Shown piece by piece: positions 19,618 through 31,525 of a stretch of DNA of 64,000 bases. The notes under the pieces were generated by a model. That model saw only the letters and a list, made by a program, of their open reading frames with translations, ran no database searches and was not told the DNA's origin. Source of the stretch: Chara braunii (taxonomy: Eukaryota; Streptophyta; Charophyceae; Charales; Characeae); the NCBI GenBank assembly GCA_003427395.1, contig BFEA01000248.1, positions 1,364,290 to 1,428,289 of the forward strand, written 5' to 3'. The stretch's first letter is position 1, and each line of letters opens with the position of its first letter. The position numbers were made by a program, and so were the translations under genes.

Positions 19618-22021
19618 ACCTGACGCCCAGCGCGACTTCCTGATCGGAGTAGAGTGTGGGCCTGGAAGTGCGAAAAGGGGTGTACCAAGGATTTTTGGGA
19701 AAGTGCGGGTGGAGTCCCAGGTCAGAACTGAGATCTCCTGTGGCAGAGTTTTTCGGGGGCACGAGCGGACCTCCTCTGGTCATAAGGCAGATGGCATGCG
19801 TGGGCCACTCAAGGCCGGGTGAGCCATTGGTGCCGAGGACGACGGTTCGTTGGAAGGTCCCTTCGGGGTGGGTGGGGTTCCGATGAGTCGGGTCATCCGG
19901 AGTTGCCACGTGGCGCCGGTCGTCGCACGTTCGGGTTAGGCCTCCTGAAGTCCGGGGTCCTCTGGTCACCACGTCGTCGACAATTTCCGCAAAGCGTGCT
20001 GGGCCTGTATGGGGCTATGGCCTTCCACGGGACGACGCTGAGTTGGTGATATGGAAGAAGAAGACGGAAGGGAGGGAAACTGGTGGAGATAACGACAAAT
20101 CCGGGGTGGGTGAAGTAGTGGGTATGGTCTTGAGTGGGGAAATCAAAGCACCGGGGGTCGCTAGTGGTGGCGCAGTGAAACTCCCTCGGACACAGTCGAT
20201 TCTCGGTTAGGCAAGGGTATCTCTGTCGGAGGCTTTCCGCTATCCATGAGGTGAAATAGTCCGGATCGTACAACAACGACGCCGAGCTCTCTGAGTGGGT
20301 CATTATGTCATCGCAGAGCTGCGAGATGCCTACGGGCGTGTTTGTGCTTATGGCGGTCACCACGTGTGAGCACGGCAGGCTGCGCGAATCAAGTCGCGCT
20401 TACACGTGTTCGCACGGGATGACTGCTCCGACGCAGGCCCTCGATGGCCGTATCCAATCAGACAATACTTTTGCAATCGTCGAATCAACGCATGGGGACA
20501 CGTGTAAAGGCGCAAATCAGGTCGCGATTACACGCGTCTTCGCGCGGCGTCCGCTGGACCAGGCATCCGATTGTCCAATCACTCTGTAATTTTTTAGCAT
20601 GCCAGAGGCAACAACCACAACAGCCTAGTAATCAAAAGATAAGCAAAAACGAGAACATGATTACCGATTGTAAAAATTCCTATCCTACTCATGAGTGCAT
20701 CAAAGGCAGTAAACAAAGGCAAAAGCAAGGATCCGGTAGAAAGACAAGCAACCAAACATGGCATCCATACATCCATTCATTCAGCAATATACACACAGTG
20801 CATCTAAGATGGAAATCGCGAAGACAAGTGTGAGCAAAAACCCAAGTCCAGATTCTGAAAAACAGAAACGGGCAAATCACCCGGTGCCGAAATTAAAATT
20901 TATGTACACGAGACAGGAGGGAGAAAATATAAAAGAAACAGCAAATCCGCGTCCATCAGCCTCAGCTCCCTCTTCCTCTTTCTATCTCTCCGATGCGGAC
21001 AGTCCGTCGTCGCGCACCAACCCACGAAGCCGTCACCCCGCTTAATCCTCCCGCGTCCACAGTCCGTCGTGGCCCGCGTCAACCCCGCTCGTTTGGCACC
21101 AGCTCGTTGGGTCACCCGACTCCTGCTCTACTCACCTCTTACTTCACTCGTGTGCTGACCCTGTCTGATCGCGCAACCCCGAGCTTCCAACAGCTGGTAA
21201 GAGAGCTAACTAATCGCGCAGCCGGAATTTATAGCGTGCCTGCATGCGAGAAGAACACGAAATTACAAAGGCTTAGAAAGAAGATTAGAGAGGGAGCGCC
21301 TACGTTCTGCATGACCGGGCTGCGGCGTGGGGGACTTAGCCGCTTTCCACGCATCGATCCGATCATGCAGACCGCGGCTACCGAAAACACAGCAAACGAA
21401 AGAGAAGAGGGGCGGGAAAGACGAAGCACAAGAAGAAAGATACAGTTACAATGGCGCCAGCCCAAAATTACAGTTACACACCTGATTAAAGGCGCCGACT
21501 AATCAGAATTCCGTTGCAGCCGCATAAAGAAGCGCGTAAGCAAAAGGCGTCGCGCGGCAAAAGAAAGTCCTAATTACAAAATTCCTAAATTCCTATCTAA
21601 TGCGAAAAAGCAAAAAGCACAAGTTCCGAAAAGAAAGTCCGAAATTCCGAGAGTCATCGGGGTTCGACAAAATTCGAAAAAGAATTCAAAAAGAAAATTA
21701 AAAAAGAACGAAGCAAATTCCTGCGGGATGTCCGCGCCCGAATTCCAAAACTGAACAAAAGAAACGACATCAATAGTTATTAATCATGCGCATGACAACG
21801 CATCAGCCATTCAATCGACCAATCAATTACCCGTTCCGGGACACACCGAGTTCCGAACCCCACCATCGAAAAAGGAGTCGACGAAAAAGACGAAGAAGCG
21901 AGGGTACTAATGCAATTTCCCACCGATCCCGATCTCCCGTAATTGGCCCAACCTTCCCAGTTTAGGACTCCTCATTGCAATCGCGCAGAAAGTCGCATGC
22001 TACAGAAAGTGGTTCGTCACA
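19614..22021 (-). repeat. 5' LTR of element A
   Basis: About 2,408 bp co-linear with 6,812-9,236, ending GGTTCGTCACA next to the ACTA duplication. In the element orientation it is the 5' LTR because gag lies immediately inside. Confidence 0.9.
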
Positions 22022-22110
22022 ACTATCTGCCATTGCAGGGAATTGATCTTAGCTGGTCGGGACTTCCTCTCCTGGAACCAGCGGATGGGTTTAAGAAGGT
22101 TGAGGTCCAC
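22022..22110 (-). pseudogene. upstream piece of the LINE split by element A
   Basis: Read on the minus strand this encodes LNLLKPIRWFQERK and INSLQWQIV. It joins in phase, through the duplicated ACTA, to HRCLPTNDWL at 6,804. LQWQ-type residues followed by LPT are standard for the start of the zf-RVT domain. Further left-to-right sequence up to 22,278 ends in an A-run (22,231-22,255) and has no clear coding. Confidence 0.6.
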
Positions 22111-22278
22111 GTTTAAACCACCTGTACCTACCGGTGGTCAAGGCCCGTGGCTCAGGCTACCGGTAGCCCGGTCACTGCCGAGCCTCGGACTTTATTGCCG
22201 AGCCTCGCACAACTGGTAGTACACAACGGGGAAAAAAAAAAAAAAAAAAAAAAAAGGAAACGCTCGTGAGAGCTACGT

Positions 22279-24008
22279 TGTGACGAACCACTTTCTGCGG
22301 TGCTCGATTTTCTGCGCGATTGTAATGTAGGGTCCTAAGCTGGGAAGGTTGGACCAATTACGGGAAATCGAGATCGGTGGGAAATTGCATCGGTGTCCTT
22401 GCTTCTTCGTCTTTTCGCATCGTTTCTCTTCGGATGGCTGGGTACGGAGCTCGGCGTGTCCCGGGACGATCTGTTGATTGGTCGGTTGAATGGCTGGCGC
22501 GCTGTTATGTGCGCGATTAATAAATGTTGACGTCGCTTCTTCTGTTTCAGCTTTCGGATTTTTGGGCGCGGACATCGCGCGGGAATTTTGCTTCGTTCTT
22601 TTCGAATTTTCTTTTGAATCTCGCTTTCGAATTTCCTTTTGGATTTTGTCGAGCCTCTACGGCTCTCGGGACTTCGATTTTTCTTTTCGGAATTTGCGTT
22701 TTATTTATTTTTGCATTAGATAGGAACTTAGGAATTTAGGAACTTGGAATTTCTTTTTGTGCGCGCTGTTTTCCGCTTGCACGCTTTTTTTTGTGGCTGC
22801 GCCGGAGTTCTGATTAACCGGCGCGCTTAATCTTGTGTGTAACTGTAATTTGGGCGGGCGCCATTGTAACTGTATTTTTTTTCTTGAACTCCGCCCTTCC
22901 CGCCCTTCTTCTCTTTCTTCTTGCTGCGTCTTGGTAGCAGCGGTCTACATGATTGGATCGATGCGTGGAGAGTGGCTATGTTCCCCACGCCGCGATCTGG
23001 CCATGCAGACGTAGGCAATCCCTCCCCCTTCTCTCCTCCCAAGTCCTTGTAATTCTGTGTTCTTCGCGCATGCATGCACGTTATAAATTCCTGTTGCGCG
23101 ATTAGTTAGCTCTCTTAACCAGCTGTTGGAAGCTCAGGGTAGCGCGATCAGTGAGGGTTGGCTCACGAGCGAAGTAAGAGGTGAGTTGAAGTGGGAGTCG
23201 GGCGACCCGACGAGCTGGTACCAAACGGGCGGGGTTGACGCGGGCCACGACGGACTGTGGGCGCGGGCGAACCTGACGGGTGCGGGAGGACTAAGCGGGG
23301 TGACGAATTCGTGGGTTGGTGCGCGACGACGGACTGTCCCCATCGGAGAGAGAGAGAGAGAGAGAGGCAGAGGGAGCTGAGGTTGATGGACGTGGATTTG
23401 CGTATTTCTTTGTCCTTTCTCCCTCTTTGCCTTTGTACATATATTTTGACCTCGGCTCAAGGCGATTTGCCCGTTTTTGTTTTTCGGAATCTTGACTTGG
23501 TTTCGGCCCATACTTGTGTCTGCAATTTCAATCTCGGATACTGCGTGTTATGCTGACTGAATGGATGAATGGATGTGATGTTTGTTTGCTTTTCCTTGAA
23601 CCTGATCTTTGCTGTTGCTTGTCGTTTTGCTACACTCATGAGCATAATAGGAAAGTTCGCGTAATTCTCACTATTGCTGTTTGTCTTTTTTGATCCGTTG
23701 TTGTTGCCGCGAATGCGTAGTAGCACATTGCATGATCAGGAATGGTTGCGTGCATAGAATGATTAGGTGAATGGGTAACTGGCTGCCCAGAGACTCGCGG
23801 GGATGCGTGTAAGTGCGATCTGATCTGCGCACTTACACGCGTCCACACGCGCCGATTCGTAACCGCCCCCGCATGAAAGGGCTAACGATTGCGGGAAGAG
23901 TACTAAATGATTGGGTGTGTCCGGGAACCATTCTGCATCTGCAACAAAGTGATCATCCCGTATGAACATGTGTAAGTACGATTCAATTCGCGCAGTCTAC
24001 ACGCATTG
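22279..24008 (+). repeat. inverted, truncated or variant LTR of the element A family
   Basis: Begins TGTGACGAACCACTTTC and aligns in reverse-complement orientation with the outer 1.7 kb of the element A LTRs, with much greater divergence than between the two A LTRs. Clear similarity ends near CGCGCAGTCTACACGC at about 24,000. The U5-proximal 700 bp of the A LTR is missing. No gag-pol follows, so it is a solo or truncated LTR. Confidence 0.75.
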
Positions 24009-24372
24009 GCAAAACTAAAATGATAATGTCACACAAAGAGCAACAAAATGATAATGAATACACAGAAAGTTTTCAGACAACATAGGCAAAATTTCATAAG
24101 AATAGCGATAAGTAGAGTGATGGATACCTCTTTTGAAAAAAAAAAAGAGAAAAAAAAAGGACAATGCTCCAATCTATTTGTGGGGAGCAGCACGTGCTGG
24201 GAACCGGGCCCAACGTCCCATCCGAAAACATATTGGGAAATGTATGCGAAACAATTTCGATACTGGGTCCATTACCGGACTTTGGCTAAGAATAGCTGAG
24301 AATATTGGACTACCTAAGCTTGATCTATGGACGTTTCCTCATGCTAGTTATGTTCACCCCACCAAACCATCC
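24009..24372. other. no gene; includes a dispersed hairpin-repeat core
   Basis: AT-rich sequence. At 24,165-24,222 it carries another copy of the GGCTCC...CAGCGTCCC-type core (here CAACGTCCC). Confidence 0.5.
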
Positions 24373-25054
24373 AACAGTCCCCCTTCCCCTACTCCGGCAA
24401 GACTTAACGCGGCAGAGGCACTCTCTCGGCTGCTGCTATGCCCTATTCCAATCCTGCTAGCTCGCCCTCCTCACCAGCCGGATGTATTATATCCATCCCT
24501 CATCACCACTCCCGTCCTGGATCTTTAAAGACACAGTCGCCCAGTCATGGGAGAGGTACACAGCTCCAACACAGTCTTTGTCCCCCTCCATCCATGGATG
24601 TAATGTTCCACAACCAGCGCATACTTCAGAAAGACAAAAGAAAATTAAGCGACTATATCCCTGCGAATGAAGTCTCGGTGCTTTCCATGCTCACCCCTCC
24701 CCCGCTCATTCCAAACAGTCCCCCTTCCCCTACTCCGGCAAGACTTAACGCGGCAGAGGCGCTCTCTCGGCTGCTGCTATGCCCTATTCCAATCCTGCTA
24801 GCTCGCCCTCCTCACCAGCCGGATGCATTATATCCATCCCTCATCACCACTCCCATCCTGGATCTTTAAAGACACAGTCGCCCAGTCACAGGAGAGGTAT
24901 ACAGCTCCAACACAGTCTTCATCCCCCTCCATCCATGGATGTAATGTTCCACAACCAGCGCATACTTCAGAAAGACAAAAGAAAATTGAGCGACTATATC
25001 CCTGCGAATGAAGTCTCAGTGCTTTCCATGCTCACCCCTCCCCCGCTCCTTCCA
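24373..25054 (+). repeat. 341-bp tandem duplication
   Basis: Two head-to-tail copies (24,373-24,713 and 24,714-25,054) differ at roughly a dozen sites by eye. The period is not a multiple of three, so each copy opens its own version of the same protein frame, beginning MPYSNPASSPSSPAG. Confidence 0.9.
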
Positions 25055-25372
25055 CAACAAAGAGGGGAAAAGAGAGGACAACACCTCTCCATTGTGAAAA
25101 GACCCAGAATCGCCCTTACCTTTCTTTCCAGAAGCTCTCAATCTCAACCCTCTCAATATGAGACAGCCCCCCTCGACGGTTTTGAGAATACCATCATTCC
25201 ACAGCAAAGAGGGGAAAAGAGAGGACATAACCTATCTGCTGTGAAAAGAACCAGTATTGCCCCCATAAACACCCCCACTCCCTCAACGACATACGAGAAG
25301 CATGTCCTTGCAGAGCGGGAGTTCCCCCAATCCCTCCATCTCAAACCTCTCCATATGAAACAGCCCCCCTAG
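24779..25372 (+). CDS. hypothetical basic, Pro/Ser-rich ORF (197 aa)
   Basis: ATG-initiated. The first 95 residues derive from the second 341-bp copy. The remainder contains two copies of a basic motif, PQQRGEKRG followed by LS.VKR, with later DNA-level repeats around 25,140-25,215 and 25,330-25,400. The sister frame in the first copy is 24,438-24,869 (143 aa). There is no domain, membrane segment or clear gene context. The basic motifs could act as nuclear signals, or the frame may be non-genic repeat DNA. Confidence 0.3.
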   Translation: MPYSNPASSPSSPAGCIISIPHHHSHPGSLKTQSPSHRRGIQLQHSLHPPPSMDVMFHNQRILQKDKRKLSDYIPANEVSVLSMLTPPPLLPQQRGEKRGQHLSIVKRPRIALTFLSRSSQSQPSQYETAPLDGFENTIIPQQRGEKRGHNLSAVKRTSIAPINTPTPSTTYEKHVLAEREFPQSLHLKPLHMKQPP

Positions 25373-25399
25373 ACGGTCCTGAAGAGACCACCCTTCCCC

Positions 25400-26160
25400 C
25401 CCACTACACCCCTTAGAAAATAATAACCTAGAACCCTCACCAAGAATTTCCACCGGGTCTATTATTGGATGGAAAATGTGATAACGATGATCAACAAAAC
25501 TTCGAAAAACACAATCGTGGCAAACGCAACTTTAGCAATTTTAGTTCAGGAATCAAATTTTCAGTAATCACAATTTGGAGAGATCAGTTTGAAACAAGGA
25601 GTTTAGACATTGGGATATCAGCTCCCCTAGCATCAACCCGAGTTGTTGAAAAAAAAAAAAAAAAAAAAAAAAAAGATTTTATTCCAATCGGAATTTAACC
25701 CCAATTTATGAAGATCAAATGTAATTGAGGAAAATTAGTGATGAGATCAAATTATGAGAATAACACTAAGGGTCAAAGTTGCAACTCAAAAATCAGAAAA
25801 CTCGTAATCAGGATTTATTTCCGGAAATAGTGATACCGACTATACTAGATTCGGAAATAGGATAATATTTTCAGAGTGAAGTAAAAATACTAACAAAAAA
25901 GGACAAGGACGGGAAACTAGAGATAGAGGACAGTTTCTAAAAACCTGCCTCTCACCGTAGATGAGGTTCGTACCCCGACGCCCTCCCCCGACAAGAATAA
26001 AACACACCAGTGTAGGGGAAAGATTCCACTCGCGTTCATGAATAAAAACTTGTAGAAGCATAATGCCCCAGAGTTGAAAGCCATGTGCGGCCAAACCACC
26101 ACACCACTCTGGGGCTCATTAGACACTCCTCGGGCACGTAAAATATACAAGGACGTGATC
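25400..26160. other. no recognisable gene
   Basis: AT-rich sequence with an A-run at about 25,650-25,674. No frame has recognisable similarity. Confidence 0.5.
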
Positions 26161-26161
26161 G

Positions 26162-27651
26162 TTCCACCTATCCTCGGGAATCAAATTGGAAAAAAAAGTG
26201 AAAACATTTCCTCGAGGAATCCTTGTAGCGTCCTTGTAGCCCGGCCATTTCCTGCCCTAGTGCAAGGGACCTCGAGAGGTCCCTCGGAGCTCAACGATCC
26301 GCGATAATCGGAGCAGCAAAGGCACGCGTCGTCGGCAACTTTCTTTTTCAGCAGGTCCATTGGTGTTTCGCCAGTGGCTGCACGGACATCTTCAGGCCTC
26401 AACGTTGGGATTTCAGGGAACGGGTTGCCAACGGTTATTGTTAGAGGATGACCATCGTCGGGGTTCGTCGTCAGTTGGGGCTGCTGTTGCGGTGCGTTCT
26501 GCCAGCTTCGTAGGGGTTCAGCAGTCGGGAAAATTGAATTTTTTTCGCGATCCCCCCCTCGCATTCACACTCATGTCGGCGAGGTGTGTCGCATGGTGCC
26601 CTCTACCGTTTGCTCCATTTACCGTCATCGTTTGGTGGACCTTCACCATCGTCGTGGAGTTACGAACCTGTCATAGGTGTTGTTGATAGCCGACCTCTAT
26701 CGAAGGCTGCCACTGCTGCTCTTAGTCGTGATTTTGCTAGTCATGGTCCTCCTTTTCCATGTGTGCATTCTTGGCTCCTCCGTTGTGTCATCGTATTGCC
26801 TCCGTCGTCTCGTCGCATTGCCTGAGATCCTCCCACGCGCCCCACATCCTCCTTTTCATCCACCACCTCGGTGCACTCGTGGAAGAACGCCGCAATCCAT
26901 GGCGCAGCAAACCTGAACTACAGTCTCGGTGATGGCCACAGTATCCAGCCCTTCGACTGGGACTTGATGAAGTGTCTTCCTCCTCCGCATGCGGATCTAC
27001 GCTCTCATTCTGCCCAATGCCCTCTCTTGCTGACAACGAAAGAGCACGACCATCACGGCTGCCACGACGGCCGTCTTCTCGATTGCCGTCAACTTCATAC
27101 GTTCGTTGTCACTGTCGACCTCCATCAGTACGCATGCTGCAATGCTCGTCAACTACGAAAATACAACAGCTGACGAACTCGGCATGACCACAGTAACCTT
27201 ACTGCCAAGTCATCGGCGACGTTCCTGGCATGTGCTCAACTCCATGCATAATTGCGGCAGCAGGAGGAGGCGATGGTAATGGACCTTTGCAGGTCGCTCA
27301 AAAATTCATGACGACTTATGGCGACTCCGCTATGCCGCTGCAAATGCCCGCTTCCACCGTCGCCAGTATGGATGCCACCTGCCCTGCGTCACCGTCGTCA
27401 CGACCAGCACCGAATTCGAAATTCGATTTTCAAACTGGGATGTCTATTGCTTTTTAAGTTTTTCTTTTGTCCTGCCACCAGCTCCTTTCAAATTTTCCGG
27501 CCTTCACCAGCTGGACCACACCATCGCGAGACGGACATCACCCCATGGACCAAGGCATTGCCCCCCCTGCGGCCAACTGTAATATTATGAAAATGGCCAC
27601 GGGGGGTTAAAAGGAATCATCCTCGGTTGACCAACCCGAGGATAGGTGGAA
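26162..27651. mobile_element. possible ~1.5-kb element with 17-bp terminal inverted repeats
   Basis: TTCCACCTATCCTCGGG at 26,162-26,178 is exactly inverted at 27,635-27,651. No target duplication is visible. The enclosed sequence has short frames only, including a 127-codon minus frame at 26,181-26,564 with no known domain. The right end also forms a small hairpin, CCTCGG...CCGAGG. Could be a decayed DNA transposon. Confidence 0.3.
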
Positions 27652-28510
27652 TGACGGAGTATGCCTGACCGCAATGTAACAAACCATCCTTGCACATGTT
27701 TCTACAACTCTTGGTCGATTACCTGCTCATGAACGCAATCCTCCCACAGCCTCGTCATCTCTTATCCCAAGGTGCACTGCCATGCCAATCTGAAAGAATT
27801 CAGATCGACACCTCAACAGTGTCCCCCTTTTTTTTTTATAACAAAACAGACCCAGGGTGAAGGGACACTGACCTCAACAGTGTCCCAATCATTGAAAAAT
27901 TACAAAAGAAAATCATTCAAAAATGATTAGAATGCCATAAAGATAATACACACTTGCAGATTTCTTCGAAATCGAACAAAAACTATGAACCTTTGCAGCA
28001 CAGTCCCACAGGGTCATATACCATTGTTACAAACAGAAACCGGCTTATTATTGTTTGAAAATGGGGACCTCGATTTTATGAAAATAGTGAAAAATGTCAG
28101 TTTTAACTAAATCTTATCCCTTAAGCAGCATTGGCCGCGGACGGAGGACCATGACGCGCTGCGTGCCGGATTCGGCTCCAAGTTTTGGCGAGGGGTGACC
28201 GATGAAGGCGATTGAGGGCAGGGGAGTGTGCAGAGGGGTGCGCGTACCGAAATGTTCACAGCGCACCATTAAACAAGAGCATGCGCCCCGGAGACGGGGC
28301 ACACGGCTGGCGTTGATACATACGAACATCTTGGAGGTGAGCCATCTGATAAGCGGTTTTTTTTTTTTTCTTTTTTTTCGGTTTCCCCAGTTGGCTGTCG
28401 TTTTTTGTCCCCCTTCTCCTTCTTTCATTTCTCGCGGTTGTCGTTTTGTGTCCCCCCTTTTTTTTTGTTTTTTGTTTCTTTCCTTCCTTCTTTTTTCATT
28501 TCTCGCACGG
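27652..28510. other. no recognisable gene
   Basis: Contains CCTCAACAGTGTCCC twice (27,811 and 27,872). The second copy is in a 9-bp hairpin with GGGACACTG. Pyrimidine-rich DNA leads into element B. A word ACGAACATCTTGGAG near 28,322 recurs at about 60,432, on the other side of element B. Confidence 0.5.
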
Positions 28511-30005
28511 TGTCGGAGGGCGCGGTATCCCGGCCCTCCTTTGTGTACCAAGTCCCTGCTTGGTACCAGTCCTCGCTCCGATGCTCCGGCCTATGGAAGT
28601 GTCTTGGACTTTTGCTGTTTCTAGTATCCAGGTTGTACCTCGGCGCGGACCGGTTCCCGTGAAGTTGCCCTCAACAAAAGGGTGCGCCACAGGACCTTCC
28701 TTTGGTCCACGCAGGCTCGGCGCCCTGCTGTACAGCAGAGCACAACCGGCCTGTAACCGTGGTAGCCGCCGGGTCCGCCCTGGGACGCAAAGGCAAAAGG
28801 GTTGGGGCAGTCTTTTCTGCTCCGCGCCGAGTGCCCTGTTGCCAAGTTATGGGTTAGGTGTAAGGAGGTAGAAGTCGTTGTCGGGGAAAGGAGAAGAAAA
28901 AAAAAAGAAAAAAGAAGAATAAAGCGTCAAATCTAGACTCGTTTTCTTTTGTACGGGGAAATCTGGTGGTCTCAGGTCACTGTGATGCTATGGTTTCCTT
29001 CCCGATTTTGAACAGCCGTCATCATTATTATTATTACTATTGTTATTACCACTAAAATTCCCTATTTTCGATTTTCCGCCTGATTGATTTGTCACGTTAT
29101 AGGGAAGGCCGCCGATTCAGGTCTCGGACCGCGATTGTCATCTCATGGTCTGGGTCTTATCGACCCCTCGTAAAATTGCCTACCGGAACTGTTGTCCGAA
29201 TTGTGCGGACCCTGGTGGCCAGGTTAAGAGGCAGATACACTGAGAACTAAAGAGAAAGGAAAATGGGAAAAGAAAGAAAAGATACCCCAAATCCGTGGGT
29301 GAGCGCGGGGCGTGGTTCTGGCAACGCTGGTGCACGGAGAGATTTTGTGATGCCACCCTTTCTTTTCCTTTTCCTGTGGTTATTATTGTTATTTAATTTT
29401 TTTACTTATTATTATTTAGTTTTCTAAGTCCGATTTTCTACCTGTTGGCTTGTCCTTTCGCGGGAAGCCAACGGCTTAGATTTTGAACCATCTTTTTGTG
29501 GCCTAAGTAGGCCGATCCCACGTATACAGTCAGCGGGTGTGCTTTAAGCTGACATCGGGCGGCAGGACCTCAAAAGGAGGGCGACCCGCTGTGAGGAAAC
29601 CCGGGGAGGGGCGCCCACTTGTCGCTGAAGCCAAGGGCAACGGCGCCTGTCACTCACCGTGCCCGCTTCCGAGGTCCTCAGCGACCAGCAAGAGAGCCTT
29701 TTGTGTGTTGTCTGTCACCCGTCTTGTTTTAAACAAATTACATTGTTTAGTTCAAATGCTCTTTCCTTCAAGATATCCTAGAATCCACGCGAAATCTGAT
29801 CAGGAGTGCTTTACTCTCGTTGCTTCAGGGCAGTCCCTTAAAAGAGAGGAACAGGATAATACAATTAGATAAAAGAAGCGAGTGTTGAACAAGGCACTAA
29901 ATTTGACCAACTTTCAAATGAAGAGGACACAGACAAACAATGAAGTGGCAGCTAAGGGGGGGGGGGGTTGATTCCCTTTTTCTATTTAGTCCAGCCACAT
30001 GAAAA

Positions 30006-30480
30006 NNNNNNNNNNNNNNNNNNNNNNNNNNNNNNNNNNNNNNNNNNNNNNNNNNNNNNNNNNNNNNNNNNNNNNNNNNNNNNNNNNNNNNNNNNNNNNN
30101 NNNNNNNNNNNNNNNNNNNNNNNNNNNNNNNNNNNNNNNNNNNNNNNNNNNNNNNNNNNNNNNNNNNNNNNNNNNNNNNNNNNNNNNNNNNNNNNNNNNN
30201 NNNNNNNNNNNNNNNNNNNNNNNNNNNNNNNNNNNNNNNNNNNNNNNNNNNNNNNNNNNNNNNNNNNNNNNNNNNNNNNNNNNNNNNNNNNNNNNNNNNN
30301 NNNNNNNNNNNNNNNNNNNNNNNNNNNNNNNNNNNNNNNNNNNNNNNNNNNNNNNNNNNNNNNNNNNNNNNNNNNNNNNNNNNNNNNNNNNNNNNNNNNN
30401 NNNNNNNNNNNNNNNNNNNNNNNNNNNNNNNNNNNNNNNNNNNNNNNNNNNNNNNNNNNNNNNNNNCGCGCGCGCGCGCG
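30006..30480. other. N gap and (CG)n edge
   Basis: Run of N to 30,466 followed by a short CG dinucleotide repeat. Hidden content and length are unknown. Confidence 0.95.
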
Positions 30481-30849
30481 GGATAGCCCCCTTGCGCTCG
30501 AGCAGATTGTAACCAGGCTGGCTCAAAGTCACAAATGATATGTTCGATTGTGAAGCTCTCAATCGACTAGCATTGGATTCCCCAGTGACCTCGATCGATC
30601 CGAAATAAAGTTCCTTAGAATGCCCTTGATTCGGCAGTTCGTAGACGATCGGCCTCTTGAGTCCCGGGAATTAATTGAGTTAAAATCGTACAAACATATG
30701 ATAAAATAAAAATAAAACGAAAACAAGATATAAGACCCAATTGTGCTATAAAAGGCATAAGTATTTGCCTGGTTTGAACGGCGAAAATAGTTACCCCCCC
30801 CCCTTCAGCGGCGGCGTAATCTTGGTTCTTCGGACTGATCTGTGAGGTC

Positions 30850-31395
30850 AGTTGTTCCCATCAGCGGCGGTGGGCTCTTGCTTAATTGGTCCACTCCCAC
30901 AGGGTGTTCTGGGCAGATCAGCAAACGTTCTTTGGCTAGTCCGCTCACAGCGGCTATTCTCAACAGATCCGCAAGTGTACCTTGATTAGCCTGCTCAGAC
31001 AGGCTATTCTCGTCAGATCTGCAAAGGGACTTTGGCTGGCCCGCTCACAGTGACTATTCTCAACAGATCCGCAAGTGTACCTTGATTAGCCTGCTCAGGC
31101 AGGCTGTTCTTGTCAGATCTGCAAAGGGACTTTGGCTAGCCCACTCATAGCGACTATTCTCAACAGATCCGCAAGTGTACCTTGATTAGCCTACTCAGAC
31201 AGGCTGTTCTCGTCAGATCTGCAAAGGGACTTTGGCTGGCCCGCTCACAGTGGCTATTCTCAATAGATCCGCAAGTGTACCTTGATTAGCCTGCTCTGGC
31301 AGGCTGTTCTCGTCAGATCTGCAAAGGGACTTTAGCTAGCCCGTTCACAGTGGCTATTTTCAACAGATCCGCAAGTGTACTTTGATTAGCCCGAC
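30850..31395 (+). repeat. 100-bp tandem repeat built from two 50-bp halves
   Basis: Units starting GCAAAGGGACTTTGG occur at 31,021, 31,121, 31,221 and 31,321, exactly 100 bp apart, with a diverged unit at 30,921. Each consists of two related 50-bp halves. One carries GGGACTTTGGCT and TATTCTCAA, the other CCGCAAGTGTACCTTGATTA. Both start with CAGATC. Confidence 0.9.
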
Positions 31396-31525
31396 ATGTG
31401 AAAATAGCCGTTCCTCACTACTGCGGAGGTTCTTGATGGAGCCGACTCAAAGCCCGCTTTCCTAGCCTGCGGCAGAATTACTTAATTAGTTCGAATCATG
31501 GAGGCAAGCCATTTCCGCCATTTGC

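Larger units (their letters stand above)
6805..22021 (-). mobile_element. Ty3/gypsy LTR retrotransposon, element A (defective)
   Basis: Two direct repeats of about 2.4 kb bound a minus-strand gag-pol region. The outermost ends are TGTGACG and CGTCACA, the TG...CA form of LTR retrotransposons. ACTA (or ACTAT) stands immediately outside on both sides (6,801-6,804 and 22,022-22,025). RT precedes integrase, which is the Ty3/gypsy order. The coding region is broken by several stops and frame changes and by a hAT insertion, so the element is not autonomous. It landed in a LINE, whose frame continues across the target site. Confidence 0.93.

Noticed and set aside
22046-22110. Box A-like TAGCTGGTCGG and box B-like GGTTGAGGTCC followed by an A-run, suggesting a SINE
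   Set aside because: The boxes fall within LINE codons that continue in phase across element A; the box B match is poor.
30850-31395. CRISPR-like regular repeats
   Set aside because: There are no unique spacers, the repeats are contiguous 50/100-bp units, and the genome is eukaryotic.
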